From Flavobacterium turcicum (GTDB taxonomy: Bacteria; Bacteroidota; Bacteroidia; Flavobacteriales; Flavobacteriaceae): a stretch of 64,000 nt of DNA. The DNA lies in the NCBI RefSeq assembly GCF_011365745.1, contig NZ_JAAOBY010000001.1, positions 1 to 64,000 on the forward strand, read 5' to 3'. The position numbers and the translations under genes were made by a program. The notes under the pieces are model-generated. The model was not told the DNA's origin, made no database searches, and was given only the letters and a program-made list of their open reading frames with translations. Numbering within the stretch: the first letter of the stretch is position 1; every line of letters starts with the position of its first letter. Shown one piece after another: positions 16,447 through 26,300 of this stretch.

Positions 16447-17376
16447 TTGAAGATTTTTCATTCTATAAACGACTTTTCGACTACCAAAAAAACGATTTTG
16501 ACTCTTGGAACTTTTGATGGAGTACACTTAGGCCATAAAAAAATCCTTCATAAACTGACTCAAAATAACGCCAACAAAGAATTTGAAAGTTTGGTACTTA
16601 CTTTTTTTCCGCACCCGCGAATGGTTTTACAAGAAGGCTCAACGATACAACTTTTAAATACGATTACAGAAAAAGTTGCATTAATCGAAGAATTAGGAAT
16701 AGAAAACATTGTCATTCATCCTTTTGACGAAGCCTTTTCAAGACTTACCGCCGAAGAATTCGTTAGAGATGTTTTGGTTGACAAATTTCAAATACACAAA
16801 ATTATAATAGGCTACGATCACCGATTTGGACGAAATAGAACTGCTGACATCGATGATTTGATTGGTTTTGGACTTGAATACGGGTTTGAAGTGGAACAAA
16901 TTTCTGTTCAAGAAATTAATGACATCTCTGTAAGCTCAACAAAAATTAGAACAGCTTTACTCGAAGGCAACATGAGCTTAGCCAACAGTTATTTAGGTTA
17001 CGATTACTTTTTAACAGGCACCGTTGTAAAAGGCAAACAATTAGGACGTACAATTGGCTATCCTACAGCCAACTTACAAATACCAGAGAAATTTAAACTC
17101 GTACCGCAAAACGGTGTTTATATTGTACAAAGCCAAATACAAAACAAACTTGTGTATGGTATGATGAATATAGGTAACAATCCAACTGTGGGAGGACAGC
17201 AACAAACTATTGAAGTTTATTTCCTAGACTTTGAAGCCGATTTGTACCAACAAAAACTTCAGATTTCAATCTTACAACGTATTCGATCCGAGAAAAAATT
17301 TGACACCATCGAAGATTTAAAAAATCAGTTGCATAAAGACGAGCAAACTGTTTTAGCATTCATAAACAAAATCTAA
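16447..17376 (+). CDS. ribF: Bifunctional riboflavin kinase / FAD synthetase
   Basis: This enzyme converts riboflavin to FMN and then FAD. The N-terminal nucleotidyltransferase domain shows LGTFDGVHLGHKKIL, GYDHRFGRNR and ISVSSTKIR. The C-terminal kinase domain shows GTVVKGKQLGRTIGYPTANL and NGVYIV. From TTG 16447 (LKIFHSINDF) the length is 309 residues, normal for RibF. The upstream in-frame ATG at 16408 is judged unlikely because a promoter box lies after it. Confidence 0.94.
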   Translation: MKIFHSINDFSTTKKTILTLGTFDGVHLGHKKILHKLTQNNANKEFESLVLTFFPHPRMVLQEGSTIQLLNTITEKVALIEELGIENIVIHPFDEAFSRLTAEEFVRDVLVDKFQIHKIIIGYDHRFGRNRTADIDDLIGFGLEYGFEVEQISVQEINDISVSSTKIRTALLEGNMSLANSYLGYDYFLTGTVVKGKQLGRTIGYPTANLQIPEKFKLVPQNGVYIVQSQIQNKLVYGMMNIGNNPTVGGQQQTIEVYFLDFEADLYQQKLQISILQRIRSEKKFDTIEDLKNQLHKDEQTVLAFINKI

Positions 17377-17423
17377 GATTTTATACTATCGTTCGATTTT
17401 TTTAATTAAATTTGGTATTAACC

Positions 17424-17440
17424 TCTCTTTATCAAAGAGA
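17424..17440 (+). promoter_or_regulatory. Small hairpin before the membrane protein gene
   Basis: TCTCTTT (17424-17430) pairs with AAAGAGA (17434-17440). It immediately precedes a TACTATTG sequence (17441-17448) that resembles a -7 box. It could be an operator-like palindrome; role unknown. Confidence 0.25.
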
Positions 17441-17470
17441 TACTATTGTCAAACTAAAAAATTTAGCGGT

Positions 17471-17926
17471 ATGAAACTTCCAAAAGAATTAACAAATGGA
17501 GTACTTATCATTGTAGGTATTGGACTCTATTTCTTGGCGATGGAACTATTGGGCTTAGCCGATAGTCACATTTTACGTGTATTTAATGTGCTGTTCATTT
17601 TTTATGGCACTAATCGAACTCTTCTATCCAACTATGCCGAAGGCAAAACTACCTTAGCTGCAAATGCTGTTTCTGCTTTATTAACCGCTTTAATAGGTGT
17701 TTTGTTAAGTATCGTAGCGCTTGTTGGCTACAGTTATGCTAAAGGAGGAGAAGAGTACATTGGTTCTTTATCTAAAACATTTTTATTTGGTGGTGAGCCA
17801 TCAGTTATGACGTATTCAATTTCTCTTTTGTTCGAAGGAGTTAGTTCTGCAGTAATAGTAACTTTTATGCTTTTACTATATTGGGATGCCCGCTTTACTT
17901 CGAATAAAAAAATAGCAAAGACGTAA
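17471..17926 (+). CDS. Small membrane protein of unknown function
   Basis: I do not recognise a family. The 151-residue protein has about four predicted transmembrane helices (roughly residues 10-26, 34-48, 62-88 and 112-143) with a short charged N-terminus and a Lys-rich C-terminus. A small hairpin and a -7-like sequence lie in the 94-nt upstream gap, and a terminator follows, so it is probably a single-gene unit between ribF and bioB. Confidence 0.8.
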   Translation: MKLPKELTNGVLIIVGIGLYFLAMELLGLADSHILRVFNVLFIFYGTNRTLLSNYAEGKTTLAANAVSALLTALIGVLLSIVALVGYSYAKGGEEYIGSLSKTFLFGGEPSVMTYSISLLFEGVSSAVIVTFMLLLYWDARFTSNKKIAKT

Positions 17927-17948
17927 ATCTTCATCAAAAAACTTAATC

Positions 17949-17984
17949 ACCTCGCTACAGCACAAGCCTTAGCGAGGTTTTTTT
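17949..17984 (+). terminator. Terminator after the small membrane protein
   Basis: A perfect 9-bp stem (17949-17957 with 17970-17978) and a T-run. Confidence 0.85.
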
Positions 17985-18099
17985 ATATCTATTTCCAGAC
18001 AAAACTTTTCCTGGCTACAAAATTAAAAATAGTCTTTAAAGCAGTGGGATGAATTGAAAAAGGCCTTCAAAGCACTAATTTCATTTCGGCTGTTTAAGA

Positions 18100-18130
18100 T
18101 TGGTACTTTAGAACAATTTAACTACTTTTG
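18100..18130 (+). promoter_or_regulatory. Promoter of bioB
   Basis: TTG at 18100-18102, a 20-nt spacer, then TACTTTTG at 18123-18130, a good match to the Bacteroidetes promoter. Transcription would start near 18136, before the ATG at 18152. Confidence 0.6.
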
Positions 18131-18151
18131 AAGCATCAAAAATTCGTATCA

Positions 18152-19237
18152 ATGAGCATTACAAAACACAATTGGACTAAAGACGAAATAATCGCCATAT
18201 ATAACAAACCTTTAATGGATTTGCTTTACGAAGCAGCATCTATACATAGAGAACACCACGACCCTAATGTAGTACAAGTTTCTACTTTACTTTCAATAAA
18301 AACAGGTGGTTGCCCTGAGGATTGTGGCTACTGCCCACAAGCAGCGCGCTATCATACCGATATTGAGGGCAACGATTTAATGTCAGTTTCACAGGTAAAA
18401 GCACAAGCTTTGCGCGCAAAATCTGGAGGATCGTCACGTGTATGTATGGGCGCCGCATGGCGTAACGTAAAAGACGGGCCGGAATTTGACCAAGTACTTG
18501 AAATGGTGCGTACCATAAATAAACTGGATATGGAAGTTTGTTGCACACTTGGTATGATTACCGAAAACCAAGCACAGCGACTTGCAGAAGCTGGTTTGTA
18601 TGCATACAATCACAATCTTGACACAAGTGAAGAATATTACAAAGAAGTAATCTCAACACGTGGTTTTGAAGACCGAATTCAAACTATCGAAAACGTTCGT
18701 AAAACCAATGTAACTGTTTGTAGCGGAGGAATTATTGGAATGGGCGAAAGCATCGAAGATAGAGCAGGAATGTTAGTTGCTTTGTCTACATTGAATCCAC
18801 AACCAGAATCAGTGCCAATTAACGCCTTAGTTGCGATAGAAGGAACTCCGATGGAAGAAGAAAAACCAGTTGAAATTTGGGAAATGATCCGAATGGTAGC
18901 TACTACCAGAATTATTATGCCTGAAACTCAAGTGCGTTTATCAGCAGGTAGAATGAACATGAGTCGCGAAGGACAGGCTATGTGCTTTTTTGCTGGAGCT
19001 AATTCGATTTTTGCAGGTGACAAATTGTTAACCACACCAAATCCAGATGTAAATGAAGACATGAAAATGTTTGAAATGCTTGGATTAAATCCTCAAAAAC
19101 CGTTTACAAAAGTATCGCAACCGCAAACTGTTGAAGCAGAAGATTCACAATTTGTACCTCTTGGCGAAAAACCAAAATGGTCAAGACCAGGTCACACTAT
19201 TGAACGTAATCTAGAAGCATCTGCTAAAGAAAAATAA
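18152..19237 (+). CDS. bioB: Biotin synthase
   Basis: This radical-SAM enzyme inserts sulfur into dethiobiotin, the last step of biotin synthesis. From the ATG at 18152 it has 361 residues. The SAM [4Fe-4S] motif CPEDCGYC places Cys54, Cys58 and Cys61 as cluster ligands, and downstream motifs such as YNHNLDTS and CSGGIIGMGE are typical of BioB. The TTG in frame at 18128 lies inside the -7 box and is rejected as a start. It is about 13 kb from the bioFDA operon and transcribed separately. Confidence 0.97.
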   Translation: MSITKHNWTKDEIIAIYNKPLMDLLYEAASIHREHHDPNVVQVSTLLSIKTGGCPEDCGYCPQAARYHTDIEGNDLMSVSQVKAQALRAKSGGSSRVCMGAAWRNVKDGPEFDQVLEMVRTINKLDMEVCCTLGMITENQAQRLAEAGLYAYNHNLDTSEEYYKEVISTRGFEDRIQTIENVRKTNVTVCSGGIIGMGESIEDRAGMLVALSTLNPQPESVPINALVAIEGTPMEEEKPVEIWEMIRMVATTRIIMPETQVRLSAGRMNMSREGQAMCFFAGANSIFAGDKLLTTPNPDVNEDMKMFEMLGLNPQKPFTKVSQPQTVEAEDSQFVPLGEKPKWSRPGHTIERNLEASAKEK

Positions 19238-19250
19238 TAGTTATACACCA

Positions 19251-19296
19251 AAACAATTAGCCATCTTGTATTGCACAAGATGGCTAATTGTTTTTT
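19251..19296. terminator. Bidirectional terminator between bioB and the delta-60 protein gene
   Basis: A very long perfect stem (19251-19269 with 19275-19293, loop ATTGC) has A-residues left and a T-run right. It serves the converging genes, and its right edge reaches the stop codon of the minus-strand gene. Confidence 0.9.
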
Positions 19297-22200
19297 AAGG
19301 AAGTATCACTTTTTTAAAAAACACTTCCCCATCCAAACCTTTTACCTTTAAAATAGCAACTTGCTGCGAAATTGGCAATAGCTGAATGCTGCAATGCGTT
19401 GTTTGAATGTCTTTTTTATGATATATTTCTTTTCCATCAATGCCATACAACCATAACTCATCAATAATTTGATTGTGCAAACCAACAGTAATTGTTTTGC
19501 TATTTTGAATAACAGTTAGTCCATTTTTTTCCTTCACAAACTCCGAATTACTTAAGTTTTTATCTGTAAATCGCAGCAGAAAACGATCATTAAATAAGCC
19601 TTTTTCAGAAGTGAATTTATAGCCCTCGGTTGCGAGTGGAACAATAGTTTGACTCACTTTATCTTCAACAAAAATAATTTTGTCCTGTAAAAAACCATCT
19701 GCATGATCTATTTTAAGCACAAATGTACTTGCCGCAGCAGTGCTAAAACCTAGTTTAAAAACATCAATATCATTAAATGGCAATCCATTAGCCTGAATAG
19801 TTAGGTTTTTATCCTCATTGATGCTATAAAAATCTAAAGCAGCGTTCCCGTTAAAGGAAATTCCATCATAAGCCAAATCAAATTGATTTGTTGCTGCCTC
19901 GCTATACCCTACTAAAATTTGTTTGAATGCACCTTGTTCATTAGTTAAGTTTAACCAAAGCCGATGTTTATCTGTATCATCCTCTTTCTTGTCTTTTGCA
20001 TTCTTGATTTTAAAAAAATCTTCATTACCTGAACTTTCGCGCATTGAATTATCAAAAACAGCATTACCTCCAGTGTTAATCCCAAGCGCAAAGAAGGATT
20101 GTCCAGATGCTATTTTACCTTTTGGAACTAATGTATTAACTCCCAAATTTAAAGCGGCTGTACCCACACCACCAAACAAGTTGTAGGCAGCATAATCGCC
20201 TGAATTGTAGTTATAGTTGGTGATAGCTGTATTGTGTGTCCAAAAATACAATGTGCCCCCAATGATAGTTTTGTTTCGATCTAAAAACAAGTCGGCATTT
20301 AAAGTTGATGGATACGGATTACCAATTAAGTTGAAGGTACTGGCTCCAACAATTGGAATATTGTATTGACCATTATTGGGAATACCTGTAAATACTGCTT
20401 CGTAAACTGCTGGAACGGTTTCTGAAAAATTTAATGGACTCCGAATGATATACCCTTTTCCTACCGTCATGACTGCATTAGGTAGTTCGCCAACCCACTT
20501 ATTTAGCACGGAATTGTATGAAAAAAGTCGGTCTTGCGGAGCATTTGGCGATACATCAGCCAATACATGACTGGCAACGGGCGACGACCAATACGTATAA
20601 TCTGATTTTACAATTGGAGTGGTCTTTCTGTGCATTTTCATTTGCCCAGAATTTACCACATGATTTTCTTCTTGAAAAAGCACACCCGTATTTTCTAAAA
20701 TTAAAGTACCTGTACCAGCATAGTCAAACACCAAATTTAGAGCTGCTGATGAAGCTACTGTCACCGTTGAAATCGAATTAATGCTACAAGAGCAAGCATT
20801 AAGTGTATTTGCAATTGAATAATTAGCATTAATAAATAACGATTTTTCTGAAGATGGGAAGCCGTTTGACCATAAAAGGCCATCCCATGTTGAGCTATTA
20901 GTACATAACTTTAAGCGTGCAACTCGATGCTTAGTAATTCCTGAAATTGAGTTAAAATTACCTCCAATTATCAATTTATTATTGATGGTAATTGCCATTG
21001 CAAATAAAGTATTATTAAGTACAGCCGAAAACGTAGCGTCAATTTGTCCATTACTTAAAGTTCTTATGAGACGTTTAACACTTAAACCATTGTACGTACC
21101 AGCAAATGTGCCCCCTATAAGCAATCTGTCGTCTGGCTGAACTACAATTGCCCTTACATCGCCTGTGCTAAAACCAGACCCCATATTAAAACTACTATCA
21201 AAAGTACCGTTAGATTCCAATCGAACTATCCTTTTTGCTGCATTCCCATTGTAATTAAAAAAACTACCTCCTAATAGTATTTTTCCATCGGATTGAAAAG
21301 CGATTGTATAAACGGTTTTATCCAGTCCCAAACCCGATACAAAACTTGAATCTAAGCTGCCATCAGACAAAAGACGTGCAACACGAGCTTGTGCCGTACC
21401 ATTAAAATTAGAAAACTGACCACCCAAAAGCAACTTCCCATCAGACTGAATAACGACAGTTTCTACAATGGCATCAGCTCCTAGACCAACATTGAAGGTT
21501 GGATCTAAAGAGCCATCATTAAGTAACCGAACTACTCTATTTATTGGGATGCTATTGTATGACGTAAAATTTCCAACTACGATCATCTTACCATCAGCTT
21601 GCAAGGCCAAATCATACACTTGATTATTAAAACCGCTTCCTGTACCAAAACTTATATCTACATTTCCGTCAGCAATTATTCGAACAATTCTACCACAAGT
21701 TGTTCCATTGTATGTAGTAAAAGCACCTGCAAATACTATTTTTTGATCTGTTTGCACAACGGCTGTTTTAATGGTATTATTTGCACCTGATCCCAAAAGA
21801 TTAAACGAGGGATCTACAGCGCCTGAGGGCAACAAACGAGTGATTTTCGAACATAGAAAACCATTGAACTTTGAAAAATTTCCAAAAACTAAAGCGGTAT
21901 TATCTGCCAACGGTATAAGCCCTAAAACCGAATTATCAAACCCTACACCTGCCGTTAGGTAAGCAATGTCTAGTACACCATTAGTGTCAAATCGAGCCAA
22001 TCGTCCTTGATTTTGCGAATCGAAAACTGAAAAAGAACCACCAGCATAAAAATTTCCAAAACTATCCTCAGCGAAACTGTAAATAGATCCCGATGCCGGA
22101 CCTACTCCAAGATCAAAATTACTTGCTACAGTTCCATTTGCAATCAACAATACAATTCGATTCACATCAACAGCGTTATAAGTACTAGAAAATGATCCGC

Positions 22201-23152
22201 CCACAAAAATGGAGCCTGAAGTATTTACTCGAACCGATTCAACTACCCCATTGGCAAAACCTGTACCTGATAGAAAACTTGAATCGATAGAGCCATCTGT
22301 ATTTAGTCGAATAATTTTTTGTGCCGTAGCAGCATTATAAGCTAAAAAACTTCCTCCAACGATAATTTTACCATCTGCTTGAATTGCTAAAGCGGAAACA
22401 GAATTATCAAAACCAGAACCTTGTATGAATGAAGGATCTACAACTCCTGTTGAATTTAAGCGAATAATTCTACCGCAAGGAGTTCCATTATACGAAACGA
22501 ATGATCCTGCAAGTATTATTTTCCCATCCGTTTGTAATTGCACCTCTTCAACCAAAGAGCTAGCTCCAACCGAAGTAACAAAAGTAGGGTCTAAACCGCC
22601 AGTAGGTAAAATTCTCGCTACTCTATTGGCTGTGACTCCATCATATTTAGTAAAGCTTCCTACAATAATAATTCGGCCGTCCGCTTGCTCTGCCATATTG
22701 TAAATAATACCACTACTAGCTGCTACGGTGGTATTAAAAGTTAAATCTAAACTTCCATCGCTATTGAGTCGAATTAATCTATTAGCCGGTAGACCGTTGA
22801 ATGTTGTAAATGATCCACTTAAAATAATTTTTCCACTAGCTAGTAACAAAATACTATAGACTTTTCCATTTAGACCCAAACCCGTATTGAATGTAGGATC
22901 CTTAGAACCATCAGGCAATAAGCGACAAATTTGCGGCGTAGATGCACCATTGAAATTTAAAAAATCTCCGCCAACTAGCATCTTACCATCCGGCTGCAAA
23001 ACAGTTGTTCGAACTATACCATCAAAACCATCACCAAGCAAACCATCATCATACGTATTAAACGTGGGGTCAGAAATTCCTTGCTGCGCAAAACTCACAT
23101 GGAAAAATAGTGATGCTATTAAAATAAAACCGAAGAGTAAAGTTTTTTTCAA
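19295..23152 (-). CDS. Large secreted protein with 14 delta-60 repeats and shared C-terminal module
   Basis: This 1285-residue protein has a signal peptide (about 1-22). Residues about 45-750 hold 14 consecutive repeats of about 50-53 residues with the delta-60 pattern (V..Q.DGK...GG.F....G....R..RL..DGS.D..F); 14 would fit two seven-bladed beta-propellers. Residues about 750-1285 are a module shared with the two neighbouring giant proteins, including SDYTYWSSPV, IGNPYPS and FNDRFLLRFTDK. The end resembles a type IX sorting domain, without the usual YPNP start. Probably cell-surface or secreted; ligand unknown. Confidence 0.85.
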   Translation of the reverse strand: MKKTLLFGFILIASLFFHVSFAQQGISDPTFNTYDDGLLGDGFDGIVRTTVLQPDGKMLVGGDFLNFNGASTPQICRLLPDGSKDPTFNTGLGLNGKVYSILLLASGKIILSGSFTTFNGLPANRLIRLNSDGSLDLTFNTTVAASSGIIYNMAEQADGRIIIVGSFTKYDGVTANRVARILPTGGLDPTFVTSVGASSLVEEVQLQTDGKIILAGSFVSYNGTPCGRIIRLNSTGVVDPSFIQGSGFDNSVSALAIQADGKIIVGGSFLAYNAATAQKIIRLNTDGSIDSSFLSGTGFANGVVESVRVNTSGSIFVGGSFSSTYNAVDVNRIVLLIANGTVASNFDLGVGPASGSIYSFAEDSFGNFYAGGSFSVFDSQNQGRLARFDTNGVLDIAYLTAGVGFDNSVLGLIPLADNTALVFGNFSKFNGFLCSKITRLLPSGAVDPSFNLLGSGANNTIKTAVVQTDQKIVFAGAFTTYNGTTCGRIVRIIADGNVDISFGTGSGFNNQVYDLALQADGKMIVVGNFTSYNSIPINRVVRLLNDGSLDPTFNVGLGADAIVETVVIQSDGKLLLGGQFSNFNGTAQARVARLLSDGSLDSSFVSGLGLDKTVYTIAFQSDGKILLGGSFFNYNGNAAKRIVRLESNGTFDSSFNMGSGFSTGDVRAIVVQPDDRLLIGGTFAGTYNGLSVKRLIRTLSNGQIDATFSAVLNNTLFAMAITINNKLIIGGNFNSISGITKHRVARLKLCTNSSTWDGLLWSNGFPSSEKSLFINANYSIANTLNACSCSINSISTVTVASSAALNLVFDYAGTGTLILENTGVLFQEENHVVNSGQMKMHRKTTPIVKSDYTYWSSPVASHVLADVSPNAPQDRLFSYNSVLNKWVGELPNAVMTVGKGYIIRSPLNFSETVPAVYEAVFTGIPNNGQYNIPIVGASTFNLIGNPYPSTLNADLFLDRNKTIIGGTLYFWTHNTAITNYNYNSGDYAAYNLFGGVGTAALNLGVNTLVPKGKIASGQSFFALGINTGGNAVFDNSMRESSGNEDFFKIKNAKDKKEDDTDKHRLWLNLTNEQGAFKQILVGYSEAATNQFDLAYDGISFNGNAALDFYSINEDKNLTIQANGLPFNDIDVFKLGFSTAAASTFVLKIDHADGFLQDKIIFVEDKVSQTIVPLATEGYKFTSEKGLFNDRFLLRFTDKNLSNSEFVKEKNGLTVIQNSKTITVGLHNQIIDELWLYGIDGKEIYHKKDIQTTHCSIQLLPISQQVAILKVKGLDGEVFFKKVILP

Positions 23153-23290
23153 AGGATTAACATTTTAATTTTACAAAAAACATGTATTAATCTGCCATAC
23201 AAATCAATACAATATAAAATTAATCACATTGGAACTTTTACACAATACCCACATTTAGTGATATTTACAAAAAATTAATTTATTTTTTAC

Positions 23291-23326
23291 ATAAAAAAAG
23301 CCCATTCAAATTAGAATGGGCTTTGT
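23291..23326 (-). terminator. Terminator after the glycine-rich/PA14 protein gene
   Basis: An 11-bp stem built on GCCCATTC/GAATGGGC (23297-23307 with 23314-23324) gives a T-run on the minus strand. The same stem core ends the next gene to the right (28660-28697). Confidence 0.85.
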
Positions 23327-23345
23327 TAAATAAGGTATTTTTATT

Positions 23346-26300
23346 TTACTTAAAAATTGTTTTTGTAGTGTACAATGTGCCGTCTTCAAGAACAGTCTTT
23401 ACAATTAAAACTTGATCGCTCGAAGGAAGGTTCTCGATGACCAATTCTTTATTTGCTATGTCTTTTTTGAAGTAAATTTGCTTCCCTAAAATGGAATAAA
23501 TAACAACCGAATTGATGTCTTCTTTGCCAGCAGTTACTTTTAATTGCTTATTTTTTACAGTTACTAGCACAGTATTAAAATCAGTAATTACATCTTCTAC
23601 ACCAAGAGTCTTATCCGTGTAACGCAAAACAAAACGATCATTAAAAGTTCCTTTTGTAGTTTGAAAACTATAAGGAGACGTTTTTAGATTATGAATCGTA
23701 TTGGTGTTTTTGTCTTCTAAAAAGACATTTTGAGTGGTAAATAATCCATCCAAATTATCAATGCTAATTGAAAATTCACCATCAATGGTAGAGCTGTAAC
23801 CTAATGGAACCAAATCGTTTTGCTCAAACGGAAGTGCACGACCTTGAATTACGTAGTTAGTAGATTTGTTTACGCTATAAAAATTAATAATCGCATTGGC
23901 ATTAAAACTTGGTCCATCAAAAGCAGCATCAAAATCATTAGTAGCACCATCTATGTACCCAACTAAAGTTTGCTTAAAAGCATTTTGTTTGTTGGTCAAG
24001 TTCAACCAAATTCTGCTTCTGTCAACTACTGCACTAACTTTTTCAGTTTCTTTAGTTCTAAAAAACTGAGAATTGTTCAAGTAACCAGTACCAATACGCA
24101 TATCATTATTAAAAGTAACAGGGGTTCCAGCAGCAGCGATACTTGTAGTGAAAAACGATTGACCAGCAGCGATCATTCCATTCGGAATATTAGGGTTGCT
24201 AAGCAACTTATCTGGATCACTTATAGCTACTGTTCCAACTCCTCCTGTACGGTTAAAACTAGCATAATCGTCCTGAATATAAACCAAATCTCCTGAACCT
24301 TCATTCAAAGTTCCAACTTTATTACGAATTTCTGTATTATGTGTCCAAAAATAAATGGTGCCACCTAAAACTGTTGAATTTGCATTTAAAAATTTAATAG
24401 CATCGATTGCGGAAGGATACGGATTCCCGATCAAATTAAAGGTCCCTGGTCCTCCAACTGCTATTGTTTTTACTCCATTGTTGGGTGCTCCAGAAAATGT
24501 AGCTACGAATGTTGAAGATGGTGGATTAAGTCCAGGAAAAAACTCTGGAGCTCTAATAATATACCCCTTTGCTACATCCATTATTTTAGTTGATGGTGTT
24601 TCTACAAACCATGTACCTCCCGGTACAAAAGACCAAAAACGTCCCAAATTTGTATTTGGAGAAACAGCCAATAAGTTTTGCCCTATTACCGGACTTGACC
24701 AATAGGTGTAATCCGATGCTTTACGAACGACAGACGTTATTCTTTTATAATTAATAACACCACTATTTACCGCAGCATCATTAACTTGAACCAAACTAGA
24801 GGCATTTTCGAAAGTGATGGATCCTGAGGTACTTACATTTAATTCATTTTGTAATTTTAATGTAATCCCAGTATTAACGATCACATTAGTATTAGGACTA
24901 ATTGTACAAGAGCAAAGTTCCGTATTATTTGCCAAAGTAATAGGGCTTGCAGTAGCTGATGTAATTACTCCAAGCTTGGCAATAGTAGGTGGGCTCGTCC
25001 AAGAACTTCCATTGTAAGTAGTAGTTACTAAACTGTTAATCGCAGCACTTCCTGTTGCAAGAGAAGAACAAGTTCCGTTAGACACTGTAAAAGTATAGCT
25101 TTGGCCTTGGACTAATCCCCCGATCGTTGTGGTTGTCCCTGAACCTGACAAACCAGTTAAGCCAGATGTCGCTGGACTTGCTGTAATAGTCCATGTACCA
25201 CTAGAAGGTAAACTACTCAAAGCAATACTTCCTGTTTGAACCGCGCAAGTAGGTTGCGTGATAGTTCCTAAAGTTGGAACCACTGGAATTGGTTGTGGCC
25301 CAATTAAAACGTTTCCAGAAGTATTATTGCCACACAAAGCAGCCGAAAACAAGCGGTTTTGCGGTATAATTTCTAATGCCTGACTCGCACTTAACCATGA
25401 TAATTGGGCTACTGCTCCAACTCCTCTCTCATAATACTCTAAAACGATTTCATATTTTGTACCTGCTACAAGACTTATCGTTCCATTATCGATTGTAGGA
25501 CCGTGATCTGTCCAATTATTTATGACTTGAACTCCATTTACTCGCAACCTGATACCATCATCACTATTTGTTCTAAAAGTATAAGTTTCAGTAAATGCTG
25601 GTTCAACAAAACCAGACCATCTTATAGAGAAATTATCATTCCCAATAGCAGCACTTGGGCTTCCAGTACCATAATTGTTATCTATCACTGCATCAGTACG
25701 AATTAAAGTTGGGGTACCAGTTAACCCTACATTATTGTAGTACTCGCCTTTTAATCCATTAGTTAAATTGTCAATTGCAAATGTATAAGTGTTAGGCGCA
25801 AGATTAGTAATTGTAGTGCTCGCTCCTGTTCCCGTGGTAATAACATTTCCGGGTAATCTAGTTAAAACCCATGGTGTAGATGGTAATCCATTCAAAACAA
25901 CACTTCCTGTTGCAACAGTGCAAGTTGGTTGTGTTATAGTACCTACTGCAGGTGCTGCCGGAGCAATAGGAATAGGATTAATTACTACAGTTGTGGAAGC
26001 TACAGAACTACAGGCTACAGGTGGATCTAATCTTGCTTGCGGAATAATCTCTTCTATTTGACTTGGACTTCTCCATCTCAATCGTGATGTTGCCCCGCCA
26101 CCTCTCTCAAAAAACTCTAAAACAACATTGTATTTAGTTCCAGCCACAAGGTTTATTGGAGTTGAAATATCGTCTGTAGCGCCATGAATTGTCCAGTTAT
26201 TTATAATTTGAGCACCATTAACCCACAATCTTATCCCATCATCACTGGTTGTTTCAAAAATATAAGCCTCAGTATAAAGTGCTTCTACTGTACCAGTCCA

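Noticed and set aside
23970-24705. Antisense frames of 108 and 116 codons inside the giant protein genes
   Set aside because: They lie fully opposite strong coding sequence, lack promoter boxes and show no domain pattern.
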